From positions 62,001 to 126,000 of the forward strand of contig CANTFK010000001.1 in assembly GCA_947646735.1 (NCBI GenBank): a stretch of 64,000 nucleotides of DNA, given 5' to 3'. The notes beneath the pieces are model-generated. The model ran no database searches and was not told the origin of the DNA. It saw nothing but the letters and a program-made list of their open reading frames with translations. How positions within the stretch are numbered: the first letter of the stretch is position 1; every line of letters begins with the position of its first letter. The position numbers were made by a program, and so were the translations under genes. Shown piece by piece: positions 31,399 to 43,300 of the stretch. This DNA comes from Peronospora farinosa (taxonomy: Eukaryota > Oomycota > Peronosporomycetes > Peronosporales > Peronosporaceae).

Positions 31399-32850
31399 GA
31401 TGCAAGCCAGTGAAGCTTTGATCAGGGGAAGGATTCAGCTTCAACTGAGGGCGCTCATCAAACGTCTCCATTGCAGGGCGGACACAGTCGTACGTGGCGC
31501 CCAACTATCTGCATGTAACGACAGATTTACATCAGAACCGAGAGGGCAGTCCGGCGTTCATAAACGTGCTGCCAGCCGTAGGCAATGCCTGGACCCTCTA
31601 GCGTTGCTAGTGTGGTTAACTTCCTATCAGAGATCTTGCAGCAAGTAGACTCTCTCTCAAGATTTAAAGATTTCGACAATTGTGACGTGTCATTGACAGC
31701 AAGTGATGACACACTGACGCCATCTCCTAGAACTGATGGTACTGCTACTGATGTCAAGGTGACAACATAGGCGAAGAAGGATGCTAAGATGGAAGAAAAA
31801 GAGAAGAATGGAGAGTTGGAAGAGCAGAGATTGAAGAGATAAAGATGGAGATTAAAGAGTGAACCTGATAAAGATATAGGATCGAGTTGCAGAAGGCGTG
31901 GTTTTTGAGTGGATGCAGTTTGCAAAACAGATTTATCTTTTTTGTCAGCATGTGGTGACGGATGCAGAGTATCGCGAGTAGCCTGAAGCGAGACGAAAGG
32001 GTGTGGAATTGCTGCATTTTGCGAGGACGCTGAAGCAAAAATGGAGGCTGCGGCTCGTAAAGAAGAGAAAGAAGCTGCTTGCAATGAGAAAGTAATAACG
32101 ACACGGCAGAAAAGAGTGCCGTAGACGAGAACGATGATCAAGCAATGAAGGCCACTGCTTTGATTCTCACGCGTCGAGAAGTAAGACAGCCAACGAAGAA
32201 TTTCTTGACCCTGAATCGTTTTCACCCCAACGCGCCTCAACGCGAATCCGAAAACGCCGGGTATTGCCAGTGATGGTACGGGTTCTGCAGCTCCCTCTCT
32301 TTCTTCGCGCAACTCTCGAAAATGCATGCACGTCGCATCTGTATCTGCTGCGTCTGCGAGCAAGGAAGTGAGTGCCTCGGAATGTCTTGACGCCTCTGCT
32401 TCTGAAGCAGACACGAAGTTACGCGAAGAAAGTAAAACGACCAAGTCTCCAGCAAAACATACCCCGGTACGCAGGTGTCGACCCTTATTGCCAGCAACAC
32501 GTATCAGCTCACGTCAACAAAAAACGACGAGGTGCTGCTGCTGCAGCAGCGGCGGCCGCTGATAGTACGGGTAATGGCAACGAAGAAGAGCATGGCGGTA
32601 GTGAGGCTCTTTCTCGGTCGCGAAAAAAGAAGATGATGATGATGGCGCTAATGGGGAGAATGAAAAGACGAAGAAACGTTGAGCAGGAGAAAGAACAACT
32701 GACTTCGAAGAAGAAAAAAACAGCACCAAAAACGAGATCTCGAAGAAAAAAGTTGGCGCAAAGCGATAAGCAAAATACAATGAGCAAATCATCAGCAAGG
32801 TTTGAGACACAAACCTTCGTCAAGTTTCTCTTGCTCAATTCACTGTTGAC
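31399..32850 (+). pseudogene. decayed charged/low-complexity coding sequence
   Basis: The plus strand gives Lys/Glu-rich, coiled-coil-like and Ala-rich phrases (KKDAKMEEKEKNGELEEQ near 31772, ASVSAASASKEVSASE near 32336, a GCTGCTGCA tract near 32533 giving poly-Ala, KTAPKTRSRRKK near 32728) in changing frames with many stops. This pattern fits the remains of a gene for a disordered, charged protein. The long opposite-strand frame 31527-32444 is best seen as its shadow. Confidence 0.35.
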
Positions 32851-33893
32851 ATAGCAAGCTACACCGTGTACATCTTGAACAGCGAATGAAGTAATTTTAA
32901 ATTCCGTGATGGTTGCAAAGGCTCTATCTATCCACTGTAAATACTTCCCACAACTCTTTTCAAAGCCCACAGAAGCTCCTGAACGCATGTCACGCACGTC
33001 CACAATGTGAGATTGCTTTGCCTCGACGTGATGGTCAAAACGACAGCGACATCGCCGTTCATCACTGTCTTGTCTTCATCAATAAGCAGCAGTTTTCCAT
33101 ACTGGCCATTTTCGGCGTGGGCGCTCCACCACTCCTAGTAGTCACGAAATGCCAGTATACTAGCACCTTCAAGCATACCTTCAGGCGTCTCCTGGATAGA
33201 CTGATATTCGGAAATCACTCTCAGTTGTTGGGTGAGTAGGCCCCTTCCTTCGCGAGCTTGGTGGAGAATGGTACCTTGATGAGCGTGCCCAAAGCTAAAG
33301 CCGTGTCGTCAGCTTCGAATCCATCACGGTAGAACGTAGTAGCACAACGAGCACTTGGTTGTAGCTTGAGACGGAAATGGTCTGCCATTGTTGGAAGTCC
33401 GATCAGGTGGTGACCGTCTACAAGGAGATCCAATTCCTGTACAACCCCTACAATATCGTCACCAATAGTACGAAACACAAGCGTCACATTGAGCTCCTCT
33501 TACGTCACATTGAGAGACGTAAAGTAAGATAGAAATTGAAAAATGATGGCAACAAGTAGTACCGTCCTTGACTCCACGCTTCCTGTAGTCGAGACTTGGA
33601 TACGTTACAGCCAATTGCTTGGTAGCTTCATGTTGTTTTCCGTCAAGTAAATGGAGCTTTTGCATCACGTCTTAAAGTGATTGTCGGACACGAGAACGGG
33701 AGCATACTCTTTTGCAGGCTGATACCAGACTCAACGTAGCTCCGAAGCCATCCAATGAGCAACGCAGTCCTGAGAACAGGTTCTTTGGCACGGTAACCGA
33801 ACGTGCTACGACACCAGCAGCATCCGACATGATGACAGTACGATTCAAGTCAAAATGCAGCACCATATTGCGCCGTTTCTCAGTCGCCATCAC
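32845..33893 (-). pseudogene. broken member of an uncharacterised protist family with a DxNxT (HAD-like) start
   Basis: In order on the minus strand: HFDLNRTVIMSDAAG (about 33860-33816), HEATKQLAVTYPSLDYRKRG (about 33620), LVFRTIGDDIVGVVQELDLL (about 33480) with FYRDGF and GTLIKVPFST, GMLEGASILAFRDY then a TAG and EWWSAHAENGQYGKLLLIDED (about 33190-33085), then in another frame HIVDVRDMRSG and AIT-like motifs (to about 32890). The collinear but frame-shifted pieces show one gene that has decayed. The HFDLN-T/SD motif suggests a HAD-type phosphatase-like fold; the function of the family is not known to me. Confidence 0.55.
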
Positions 33894-34614
33894 AATTGAA
33901 GAAAACGGTATAACTGGCTGGAGTTATGTTTGAGCATAACTTGAAATACCACATTATCCTCTTTACCAGCTTTGATTTGGCTGAACCTGAGAGACAAAAA
34001 CTATTAATCGCTAGAAATCCAATTGTCCACTAGTGCATGTATGGTACGCGTACATGAACGTTGACACGCTGCGTTGTAGAAGCACACAATTAGGTAGGCA
34101 ATTTACTTTTTGTCTTTGTCACTTGTTAATGGCACGCCTTCAATATCGTCAAGATAGGAACCGTTTGGAAACAGCCTCGTGCACAACGTAATGTTCTCCA
34201 GACTCAACACTCTATTTTGCGTCTTTTATTACTCCTATACAATCCGCGCCATGTCAGTTTGCCATCTCGATTATATCTACGCATGGTCGAAGGGGTTTGC
34301 TAGCACATATATGATTAAATTATAGAAATGCTATGTTGCCGGGGTCCTTCGTAGGAGAGAGTGATTGATACCTATGCACCAGAAATAGCCGATCAAAGTG
34401 GCAAGGCATTTTCAATACACACGCAAAACTCGCCTTGATTGCGAATACGTAAATGTTCTTTAGAGTCAATCGAATATTTTTTCCTTAGCCTAGTGTTGAC
34501 TACGTCCTTCGAATCCTTCCATTGTTCCCAGAGAAAGTAGTTACAAAAGTTTGAGTACCGTTGCATAGCCTTTGTAAGATCGGGCTATCAAAAGTTATTG
34601 TCGAGGGAGCAGGT
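33894..34614. other. intergenic stretch next to the effector gene
   Basis: About 0.7 kb, AT-rich, no coding or repeat features recognised; contains the 3' flank of the effector gene. Confidence 0.45.
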
Positions 34615-36930
34615 TCAAGTTGACTCCGGTATAGCCTCGAAACCTTCAGGCGGAGGGGGTAGCTCGCTCGAGTCCAAACCATTCTGCCGTTTCGCCAAAG
34701 GACGCTCTACCGAGTCGAAACTTTCAGCTGGTAGCTCGTTCAAGTCCAAACTTTCAGTCGGTAGCTCGTTTAAGGTGTTACCTTCAGCTGGTAGCTCGCT
34801 CGAGTCCAAACCATTCTGCCGTTTCGCCAAAGGACGCTTTACCGAGTCGAAACTTTCAGCTGGTAGTTCGTTCAAGTCCAAACTTTCAGTCGGTAGCTCA
34901 TTTAAGGTGTTACCTTCAGCTGGTAGCTCGCTCGAGTCCAAACCTTTCTGCCGTTTCGCCAAAAGACGCTCTACCGAGTCGAAACTTTCAGCTGGTAGCT
35001 CGTTCAAGTCCAAACTTTCAGTCGGTAGCTCGTTTAAGGTGTTACTTTCAGCTGGTAGCTCGTTCAAGTCCAAACCTTTCTGCTGTTTCGCCGGTAGCTC
35101 GCTCATGTCGTGAGTTATCTTCCGTTTCTTCGGTGGAAGCTCTAACGAATCGAGACTTTCAGCTGGTAGCTCGTTCGAGTCCAAACCTTTCTGCTGTTTC
35201 GCCGGTAGCTCGCTCATGTCGTGAATTATCTTCCGTTTCTTCGGTGGAAGCTCTAACGAATCGAGACTTTCAGCTGGTAGCTCGTTCGAGTCCAAACTTT
35301 CACTCGGTAGCTCGTTCAAGGTGAAACTTTCCACCGGTAGCTTGCTCAATGGTGCTTCTGGTCGCGCTTCTGCTTCTGCTAGTGCTTTTGGTCGTGCTTC
35401 TAATCGTGCTTCTGACGGTACTTCTGATGATGCTTTTAGTGGGGCTTCTGGTAAGGCTTCTTCTTCTGCTAGAGCTTCTGGTCGTGCTTCCAATGGGGCT
35501 TCTGGTAGAGCTTCTGGTAGGGCTTCTGGTGAAGCTTCCAATGGGGCGTCTAATGGTGCTGCTGCTGGTGGTAATGCTAATGCTGGTGCTGGTGGACGCT
35601 CTTCCAAGTCCAAATTATGTGGTTTTAAAGATTTCAGCGATTTTTTTTTCAAAGTTTCTTGCAGCACCAAAAAAATGGATCTCCTTCCCTTGTTTGCGCC
35701 ATCTATAGCACCCACCAGAGCATCTTTTCTCTTCCTTCCTTCACTTGCGCCATCTAGAGCGCCCACCAAAGCACTTTCGCTCTCGCCCCCTTCATTTGCG
35801 CCATCTAGAGCACCCACCGAAGCACTTTCGCTCTTGCCCCCTTCGTTTGCATCATCTAGAGCACCCTTTCCCTTCTCCTTCTTCTTCTTCTTAATTGCGT
35901 CATCTAGAGCACCCATGAGAGCATCCTTACTCTTAAAATGAGATAATAGTTTGTCAAGCATCGCATCATATTTCTTCTTCTTGGTACTGTATCGTTCCTC
36001 GATAAATTGGGCCCACTTGAAAAAAACTGGGCTTTCCAAAGGGTTCCCATTCTCCTTGTGGAGCTGCAAAAGGTCAAAAAACTTTCTGTCAGCTATTTTG
36101 TCGCGGTCCCACTCTTCGACCTGAAAGTCCAGCAGACGTATGGCGAGGTTTTTCGCTTCAAGTAAATTTGATTGTGCTCCAACAACCAGAACCTTGGTCA
36201 GATCGCCCTCGTAAAGTTTTGCCAAGACGTCAAACATCTTCTTAGCTCGTTCAGTTATGATACTCTGGTCATCCTTCTCAATTTCTTTTGCTGGGTACTT
36301 AGCCTTTACGAAAGCGATCCACTGGAAAAAGACTGGGTTTATGAAAACATTTTTATTTTTATCCTTGAGTCCCAAAAGCTCGAATACTTCTTCCTCATCT
36401 TTCTCGGCGTTTACCCACTGATCGACTTGATAATCTAGCATTTTTTTAACAATCTGATCCTTACTTTTACCATCCTTATTCATTACCAGAGCACTGGCGA
36501 GAGCATGTTCAGTCTCCAACTTATGTTCCAATACCTTGAATATCGCATTATCTACCACATGTGGTGAAGTCTCGTACAATTTCGCCACTAATGTCCGCAA
36601 ATGGAATAAATGTTTGCTGGTAAACCGGGTGGGAAATTTAAGAACCCCTACCTTGACTTTATTAAATAACGAAAGCCTGTCACGCTTATCGAATTTTTCA
36701 AGATTTACGAACATATCTGGTTCAAAGCTCTTCAAGATGTCGCCAATATCCTTTGTTCTTTCTTCAAGTTTGTCGTCAAAATTACTCAGTTTCATATCCA
36801 TATTCGATCTCAAATAAGAAGTATTCAATGGAGCATAGTCGTAGGTGGTGCGCATGACATCCTCACGCACGTCGAAGGCCACGCTCGCAGCCGACCATGC
36901 GACCAGCGCGAGAAAAACAAGCAGCATCAT
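34615..36930 (-). CDS. secreted RxLR-like/LWY effector with long C-terminal repeat arrays
   Basis: Intronless, 771 aa. Signal peptide 1-18 (MMLLVFLALVAWSAASVA). SYLR at residues 38-41 stands where RxLR is expected, with LEER at 55-58 as the EER motif. Two LWY-like helical units follow: about 125-212 (DYQVDQW...EVFELLGL...FFQWIAFV) and about 225-315 (DFQVEEW...FFDLLQL...FFKWAQFI). Then come four copies of a GALDGANEG-type unit (about 337-425), an Ala/Pro/Glu-rich segment with SEA, PEAL and PEAP units (about 450-545), and a 200-residue array of LDSNELPAES-type phrases including basic KKRK and AKRQ clusters that could be nuclear signals. Effectors of this class enter host cells and bind host proteins. 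Isolated among decayed DNA, as is common for effectors. Confidence 0.82.
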   Translation of the reverse strand: MMLLVFLALVAWSAASVAFDVREDVMRTTYDYAPLNTSYLRSNMDMKLSNFDDKLEERTKDIGDILKSFEPDMFVNLEKFDKRDRLSLFNKVKVGVLKFPTRFTSKHLFHLRTLVAKLYETSPHVVDNAIFKVLEHKLETEHALASALVMNKDGKSKDQIVKKMLDYQVDQWVNAEKDEEEVFELLGLKDKNKNVFINPVFFQWIAFVKAKYPAKEIEKDDQSIITERAKKMFDVLAKLYEGDLTKVLVVGAQSNLLEAKNLAIRLLDFQVEEWDRDKIADRKFFDLLQLHKENGNPLESPVFFKWAQFIEERYSTKKKKYDAMLDKLLSHFKSKDALMGALDDAIKKKKKEKGKGALDDANEGGKSESASVGALDGANEGGESESALVGALDGASEGRKRKDALVGAIDGANKGRRSIFLVLQETLKKKSLKSLKPHNLDLEERPPAPALALPPAAAPLDAPLEASPEALPEALPEAPLEARPEALAEEEALPEAPLKASSEVPSEARLEARPKALAEAEARPEAPLSKLPVESFTLNELPSESLDSNELPAESLDSLELPPKKRKIIHDMSELPAKQQKGLDSNELPAESLDSLELPPKKRKITHDMSELPAKQQKGLDLNELPAESNTLNELPTESLDLNELPAESFDSVERLLAKRQKGLDSSELPAEGNTLNELPTESLDLNELPAESFDSVKRPLAKRQNGLDSSELPAEGNTLNELPTESLDLNELPAESFDSVERPLAKRQNGLDSSELPPPPEGFEAIPEST
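34640..35345 (-). repeat. coding tandem repeats of the effector C-terminus
   Basis: Three copies of a ~132-bp unit (about 34650-35040: ELPxxGNTLNELPTESLDLNEL, then FDSVERPLAKRQ) and two copies of a ~111-bp unit (about 35075-35290: SLDSLELPPKKRK, then HDMSELPAKQQKG). Units differ by only a few bases, pointing to recent expansion by unequal exchange or slippage. All units keep the frame. Confidence 0.85.
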
Positions 36931-38362
36931 CGTGAGTTATGCTTGACGTCAGTGACAGTGGTCTGGCAGGCAAAAAATGTAAAGTGGGGAGCTGTATGTG
37001 ACCTCGATTGGCTGCCGGAACGTTGGATTGTTAAAAGGCCAGACATCCATAACCCGCCTGGCTATTCTGCATTAAGGGTATTATCCCTTATCGCCCTTTC
37101 TAGCTGTACCATGGAAGTATCTCAAGGGATGGAGCACATCGCGAACCGCATCCTTATCGTCAATACGTAGGACATAAAACATGTCGAGAATAATTAGCAC
37201 GCGCTAAGGCAGCTAAAAAGACGACGTCGTCAGTCACCGCGTTTCGGTGTGTAAAAGTCTGCGGACGGCGACGTACGTGTAAGCGAGAGTTGTGATCGTT
37301 GTAGCTCTGCACGGAATGCTAAACGGAGGGCTGGAAGAAACGCTGGCTGCACGACAGACCTTTTCTTTCTTCCCGTAGCTCTCGTGATTTGGAGGTCCAT
37401 ATATGGGATTTGAACCATACGTTTCGTAAAGCCTACCAACTTGAGCTTTTGAGTCCTATGATACGTCCAGTGTAGAACAGACGACTGCAGGTAGTTGAAG
37501 TAGCACCGATACCTTGCCTAAAAATTTGTCATGCATATAGCATGCCTAAACTGTGGCTGTGGCTTTCTTTTTGCGCCTGTACTATCCATAATCACACATA
37601 GGCAGGGAGCTACAATTGACCTGCTGATCTATACAAAACGGCTCTCATCAGCTCGAACATCGAAACGTCAAGGAAATAGAAGTAGATTTACTCGGACGTC
37701 CTGCTCACAGTAGCTTGATACGTTAATAAGATCATTCAAATTCCTACAATGCGCTTTGTCAATAAGTGCACCATCACATGCGCCACAGTTTGGCACCTAA
37801 GACCAGCATGATCTCCTTGAAACCACGCTATCGACATCACCGCATTGCTCTGGTAATATCCATAAAGAGATGTAAAAAGTGAGACAAGTAACTTACCAAG
37901 AGCTCGGGGCTGGCACCACATCTTGTCCTTGGCTTAGCCCCGCGACATGTTAGATGTTTAGCGATGGGACAATTAGATGCAGATAATTGTGCAAATCTAT
38001 AGACGATGCTGCAGACACAGCTGCTAGAATTGCACAGGTCATGTACTTGTTTATCGCTATGTAAATGCATTGTAGCTGCCAGGAGGTAGGACAACAACAT
38101 GACGATACGCTTAGGATTGAATCTGCTTTTAAGTAGAGCATTTGTAGAGTAATACAGAGAGTAAATGGCCGACATGACGTTGTGTAGAGCATCTCTTCGC
38201 ACGGACTCTGTGACCAGGCAGACACTCGTAAACAGCACTATTGCATGCACAGTATTGACAGGCGCTCCAGCCTCTGCGGTTCCCCGTCTCACTACGTGAA
38301 GGCTGTTATAGTTAAACCAAACGTGCCGGTGTTAAGGTAAGACCCACTACGCCTGTAAAGTT
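36931..38362. other. 1.4-kb stretch without a supported gene
   Basis: Upstream of the effector gene, so its first few hundred bases should include the effector promoter. A 151-codon minus frame at 37837-38292 has hydrophobic segments but no family features and was not called. Confidence 0.45.
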
Positions 38363-39400
38363 ATGATAGAGATCGCAGCCCGGAATACTACTTGGCTCAT
38401 GAGAGTACTGATCTCGGCAAACTTTGAAGAAGATTACAATGTTGAGAACACGGTCATTGCCCGCGCAGAATGTGTACAGATACGATCTACTACGTTACAA
38501 TCGGGTGGTGTTTATTTGAAACCTTTGTGCTACTTGACGGACGAGCGCGTAAATGGGGCGCTCGACACTTGGCCAGCGTATCACTTCGAAGCTGTGCATA
38601 TTATTCGCCCCATCTCGAAGGAACGCAAGGCCATAATCGTGCTTAATTTGGCACATGAGGCGCAGGCTATCGATAGGTGGCGATTATCTCTACAAGCAGT
38701 TCCCCCGGTAAGAAGTTATGGCTCATGTGTGGCTTCTCAGCTGACAAGCCATTTTGTCAAGGTTCTGGATAGGATGATGGCCGTGGTCTCTTGGACGAGA
38801 GTGATGACAAGCTGCAGGAGCGCATCCACTTGGTAAAGGCAAATTATTCCCGTGGTGCCTCGCTGGAAGAGATCAGTCTAGCGCTGGTCAATGCAGCGTC
38901 GAGGGCAAAAAGAAGGATACTCTTTTAAACATCAAGGAGGGCGGGAACACCGTCCTGACCGCGTCACGGGCATCTACAGACGACGAGGTAGTCGTGGTAT
39001 GCGGCATCGTGTCCTCATGGCGGAGGCGGATATGGTGACGGGTACGCGCATGAAAGAGCGTTTTCCTGCGCATATTTTGTGCTGGAATTGAGAACCATAA
39101 TTCGACTGGAGAAGGTAACCGGGCCTGCATGGTCCATACCCTTCCACTCCTCAGTAAGCTCAAGCCGATGACGCAGCCCAAAAGCGACAGCTCTTTATGC
39201 AGGCGACGCTAACGTCAGTAGAAGGATACATGGCTGCCTTTCATCCGACTTATGATGCGTACCCTAGTGGTGATTTTTCAACAATTACAAGAAGTTTGGG
39301 CTCAAATCACTCGAAAAAGTCGGATGGTACTTCTGCCACAGTAGTTTTCTGCTAAATTCGCTATATGAGCGTCTCCAGGTATCAAACAAGTGACACTTTT
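38363..39400 (+). pseudogene. decayed gene of an unidentified oomycete protein
   Basis: A good coding block 38363-38705 (YLKPLCYLTDERVNGALDTW, AVHIIRPISKERKAIIVLN, AIDRWRLSL) is followed, in other frames, by LLDESDDKLQERIHLVKANY (about 38782-38840), GASLEEISLALVNAASRAKRR (about 38853-38915), STDDEVVVVCGIVSSWRR (about 38968), an ENHNSTGEGNRA-like piece (about 39090) and SVEGYMAAFHPTYDAYPSGDF (about 39216-39280). The order of related pieces with frame changes shows a single, frameshifted gene. The protein family could not be named. Confidence 0.5.
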
Positions 39401-40331
39401 CAGAGATAAAGTTATCAAACGCATTGGCGACTTTATATCGGTCGCGGCATTTTCCCATTTGCAAATGCAGCAGAGTCTACTTGAGCATCACAAACCTCAG
39501 CTAAGTGAGCTTGTGAGCTCGTGGTCTCGATCCAGAAACATAATTTCGTCGCATTGAGTCAAATTCCCTTCCATGAGCGTCATAGCATGTATAACAATGG
39601 TCTCCTGCCTCCGCAACGCAGATTTGGTGTACTTGGTCTAGCTTGTTTTCGGTAAATACAGCAAATGAAGCAAAGCTTTCTCGCTCATATTCGTACGACC
39701 TGATCCACTTGCATAGTCTCACCTGACGCCAGCTGAGCATTAAAACGTTACAGCTCAATCACCTCGCCATCTGAATCGTCGGGACTGGCAATTTCGATTT
39801 CCTGCACGGGGAGTAGTGCCGTGTTAATATCGCGGCGTCGTGGCGACAGAAGGAAAGCTCTGCTAGTACGGGTGACGATCATAATGCGGTGGCTTGCTTT
39901 CCAGAGGATGACGTCGCACAAACGATCTTTTTCCGTCACAATACTTTATCATCCAGACACAACGTTGCAAAGTTCCAAGCATTGGGAGCTGCGTGAAGAC
40001 AAGTGTCCACCTTAGATCGCAAGTCCATGCTATTCGTGCCTTCATTTTTTCTTGCGCCACACTTTCAAAAAAACTTCACTAGATCCCAACCACTTCATGA
40101 TATGTTGAGCTGGTCAGTCTCAAACCTTTTCATGCCACTGTGTATGAACGCGGACTGAAACCTGACATATGCAGATACGCCACACAACTTGGCAGCACTG
40201 CCACTTTTTCTCCTTGTCACCGCAGGGAGAGGTGTTTCACGAAGCCGTCCGAATTAACATCATGCATGCCCTCCTCAGGGCGCAAATGAACTTGTTATAA
40301 ATAACTGATAGCTCAACTGCTCCGCCGTCAC
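39401..40331. other. 0.9-kb stretch without a supported gene
   Basis: Short frames only; no repeat or RNA gene recognised. Its right end is the 3' flank of the Integrator-like gene. Confidence 0.4.
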
Positions 40332-43300
40332 TTACATCTGCTGAAGCAAAGAGGCATAAGTGTCGTTCACAACATGCTCTAGCAATCGCCGATGCTCTTG
40401 AGGCCTTCCTTCCGTATCTGATGCTACCAGCCGGCCGCCATCCCTTCCCTTGTTGCAGCTCAATCCACTTTGCTGCTGTCTCTGTAATTTGAGCAAGAAA
40501 TGCACGAGTTCTGCGCTGAGGTCGGCGTTCTGTGAGCATGCGTCCACAATCCAGGGCAGCACTTCGCCCAAGAAGTTCACGTATCCGGCACAACTCTCGC
40601 CTGAGTTTCCAACACCATTGCGCAGCTTGTTCCACACTACACGAAGCACCTGTTGCATCGCAGTACTCTGTTGATTGTCGGAAAGATGCGCAGCACACAA
40701 TGAGAGAACGACACGTAGCCGGAAACGCCATTTAGCCAGATCCCTTTCCGATCCATCTGCTACGAATTCCATCAGCGGCTTCGTTGCTGGTGCAGTTGAG
40801 CGCAAGGAAGAACCTGAGGAGGAAACAGTTGATGCCATCCAATAATCCCACAGCTGCTTCATAGCTGGCACATTGGCAACCAATGTCGAAACCAGTGTAG
40901 CGTCATATCCCTGTGTGTGAATAGCCAGCAGCAATCGCGGGGGAGACGACACCTCACCATCTGCAGCCAACAGCTCGTTCACGATTGTGCATAGTAGAGC
41001 GCACCTCTCTTCGGCTACTACTTCGTCGCTTGACTCTGAGCTGAGCGCAAGAAGCCGCTTTAGAAAACAGTGTACCAATAAGCAGTCCTGAAGGAGCTGA
41101 TGCTGCTGAACGCTGGCTGTGGTAGATGTAGTACCAGTCATTCCTTCAACTGGCACTAAGCTTGGGTCGCGCTTGAATACGTAAGCATTAGCTGCGGCAC
41201 GTACGTCACGAACGAGCCCATGGAGAATTCGCAACAACGCTGGTTGACGGAATACACCATCGTGAGCATCTTCCACAAGACGGAACGGTTCCTCCAGAAT
41301 TTGCTTATATGTCAGCAGTTGAAATGCCTCTCCTTGGTGCGTCGGTACCTGTTGATGACGCCAAAGGGCATCCGGGAAACACAGCGAATGCACCAATCGC
41401 ATCACTAGATGTATACTTGCTCCTTGTTCACGACGAGCACGTGTCTCGTAAAGTGCAGCAAGTTGTGAGCAGAATGCTGCTGCTTGTCGACATAATGATG
41501 ATGATGCTTGCGACGACACAACAACGAACGGTAAGAAACCGTCTACCAGCACGAGTAGCTCGCGCATCACCACGTCAATAGGCGCCGACTGTAGCTCAAT
41601 CATAAGCGTATGAGCTGCTGTCCACGAAACTGGGGACTGAACAACGCGAACACCCAGCACGTCGCCACATTTACGGCGGCGACGAAACCAGCTATTTCTC
41701 AGATCGCGTTCCGCAGAATCGAGAGGACTACTCGCGAGTGGCAATAACTGCAACGTCGAACACGGTGGTACTGACGCCATGAGAGCGTCAAATAGCTGCG
41801 GATGTTCCTCCAGCATGAGCTTCTGAAGCGTAGGAGCGACGTACTCGAAGATGCCACCCTTGTCTCCGTGTGCAAGGACCTGGGTTGCAATGTTACGCAA
41901 CGGGAACGCACTTAGGTCATAATTAACGCATAAATCAGCTCCCAGTCCCAATGGAGCTGATATCGAGGAAACAGAAGACACCGACGAAGTGGAGACCAGA
42001 CTGCTCAGTTTGCTGCCAGCCACCATCGTCGCGTAGCGTAGTCGCTGGTTGAACTGTAGCGCGTAAGTGAGTCCCAATACTCCGCGTGCCCACACTAGTT
42101 CATGCTCTTGTCCACCACTGCATTCGAAGGCACGTGTTAGGAGCGGAGACGCAAGCCATTTTGTCAGAGTGGTAGTCCGTAGCGGGATAATCGAAAGCTG
42201 AAGCCGACGAGGAGTTTGGGAGATAGGGTACTCGAATGCCATAACATAGTTTTCGACCCATTCAAGCAAAAGGCTGACGAGAAGGGGGTGAACAGGCAAC
42301 GCTGCCTGCTCGTCGATCTGAGTAGCCAACCAATTTTCGAGCCGATGTGCGTGATGATGCCGTAAAAATGACTTCTCGCACAGCAGTCCGTGAAATCCAG
42401 AAAGTGTCAACTCGCTGGACGAAGCTGCATCTAACGCAGAGACACGGACCACTGGCGGGAACGTCAGCACCTCGCGGGCTAGCAAGCTTTCAGTTAAAAC
42501 CGGCTTCAGCACTACATCACCAAACACATGGAGATACTCCGCTCGCAGTGTTTGCTGCACCTGAATGCCACTTCCTGCTGTCAAAGTCGAGGAAGCGGTG
42601 CACGTATCTGTGTCAAATCCGATCACCGACGCGAGAAAAGGCACAAGGGCAGGTACCTTTGTGTAGAACAGTACCGCCGACACTACAAAAAGCGGTCCTG
42701 TGCCAGCTTCTTGAGCATGAAACAGTGAAACTAGCACTTGCTGCGATAGAGTAACAGCGTTCTTAATGTGCTCGTCGCGCTGACCTGGTGCCTTACTCAA
42801 CGCTGAAGTGAGAGGATACCACAGCAGCACTACCACGACAAATGCGAGGCTTATTGCGCGCGAAGAAGACGACGAAGTTGCAAGCTTGTCAAGGCTCTGC
42901 AAAATTCGAATCCGCTCCGATTCATTTAGCATGAAACTGCCGAGCACATGAAGTCCCACACACACGCCCAGCGCTGCCGTCATTTCATACGGCGACACGC
43001 TTGAGTTACTGCCATCGAGTGTATCCAAGACTCCACTACAAATTTTCTTCACATTGGCAGCTGCATTGTGCTGAAACTCACTCTTTCCTACAGCAGCCTC
43101 TCGACTTGCAAGCTGCACATAGGTCCGCAAAGCCGACCCTGGTGCACCGTGTCTTTTTAGCCACTGGTACATGAACACAGTCCCATCTTCTCGACTTGTA
43201 CACGTCGTCAATAACTCAAAAGTCATCGCTGCACAATGCAGCGACGTAATCTGCTGACTAAGTTTTTCTCTTAGTCTGGCCGCATATAGCGGCGTCAGTT

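Noticed and set aside
31527..32444. 305-codon minus-strand frame
   Set aside because: The Ser/Phe/Leu-rich text is the complement of Lys/Glu/Ala-rich plus-strand coding remains; no family feature.
34598..35941. Plus-strand repetitive frames (34598-35113, 35321-35941)
   Set aside because: They are shadows of the effector's repeat array on the other strand.
37837..38292. 151-codon minus-strand frame with hydrophobic stretches
   Set aside because: Two of three frames here are equally open; no family match or signal peptide with convincing cleavage site.
42347..42754. 135-codon plus-strand frame
   Set aside because: Fully inside the 1269-codon INTS2-like gene on the other strand; no domain.
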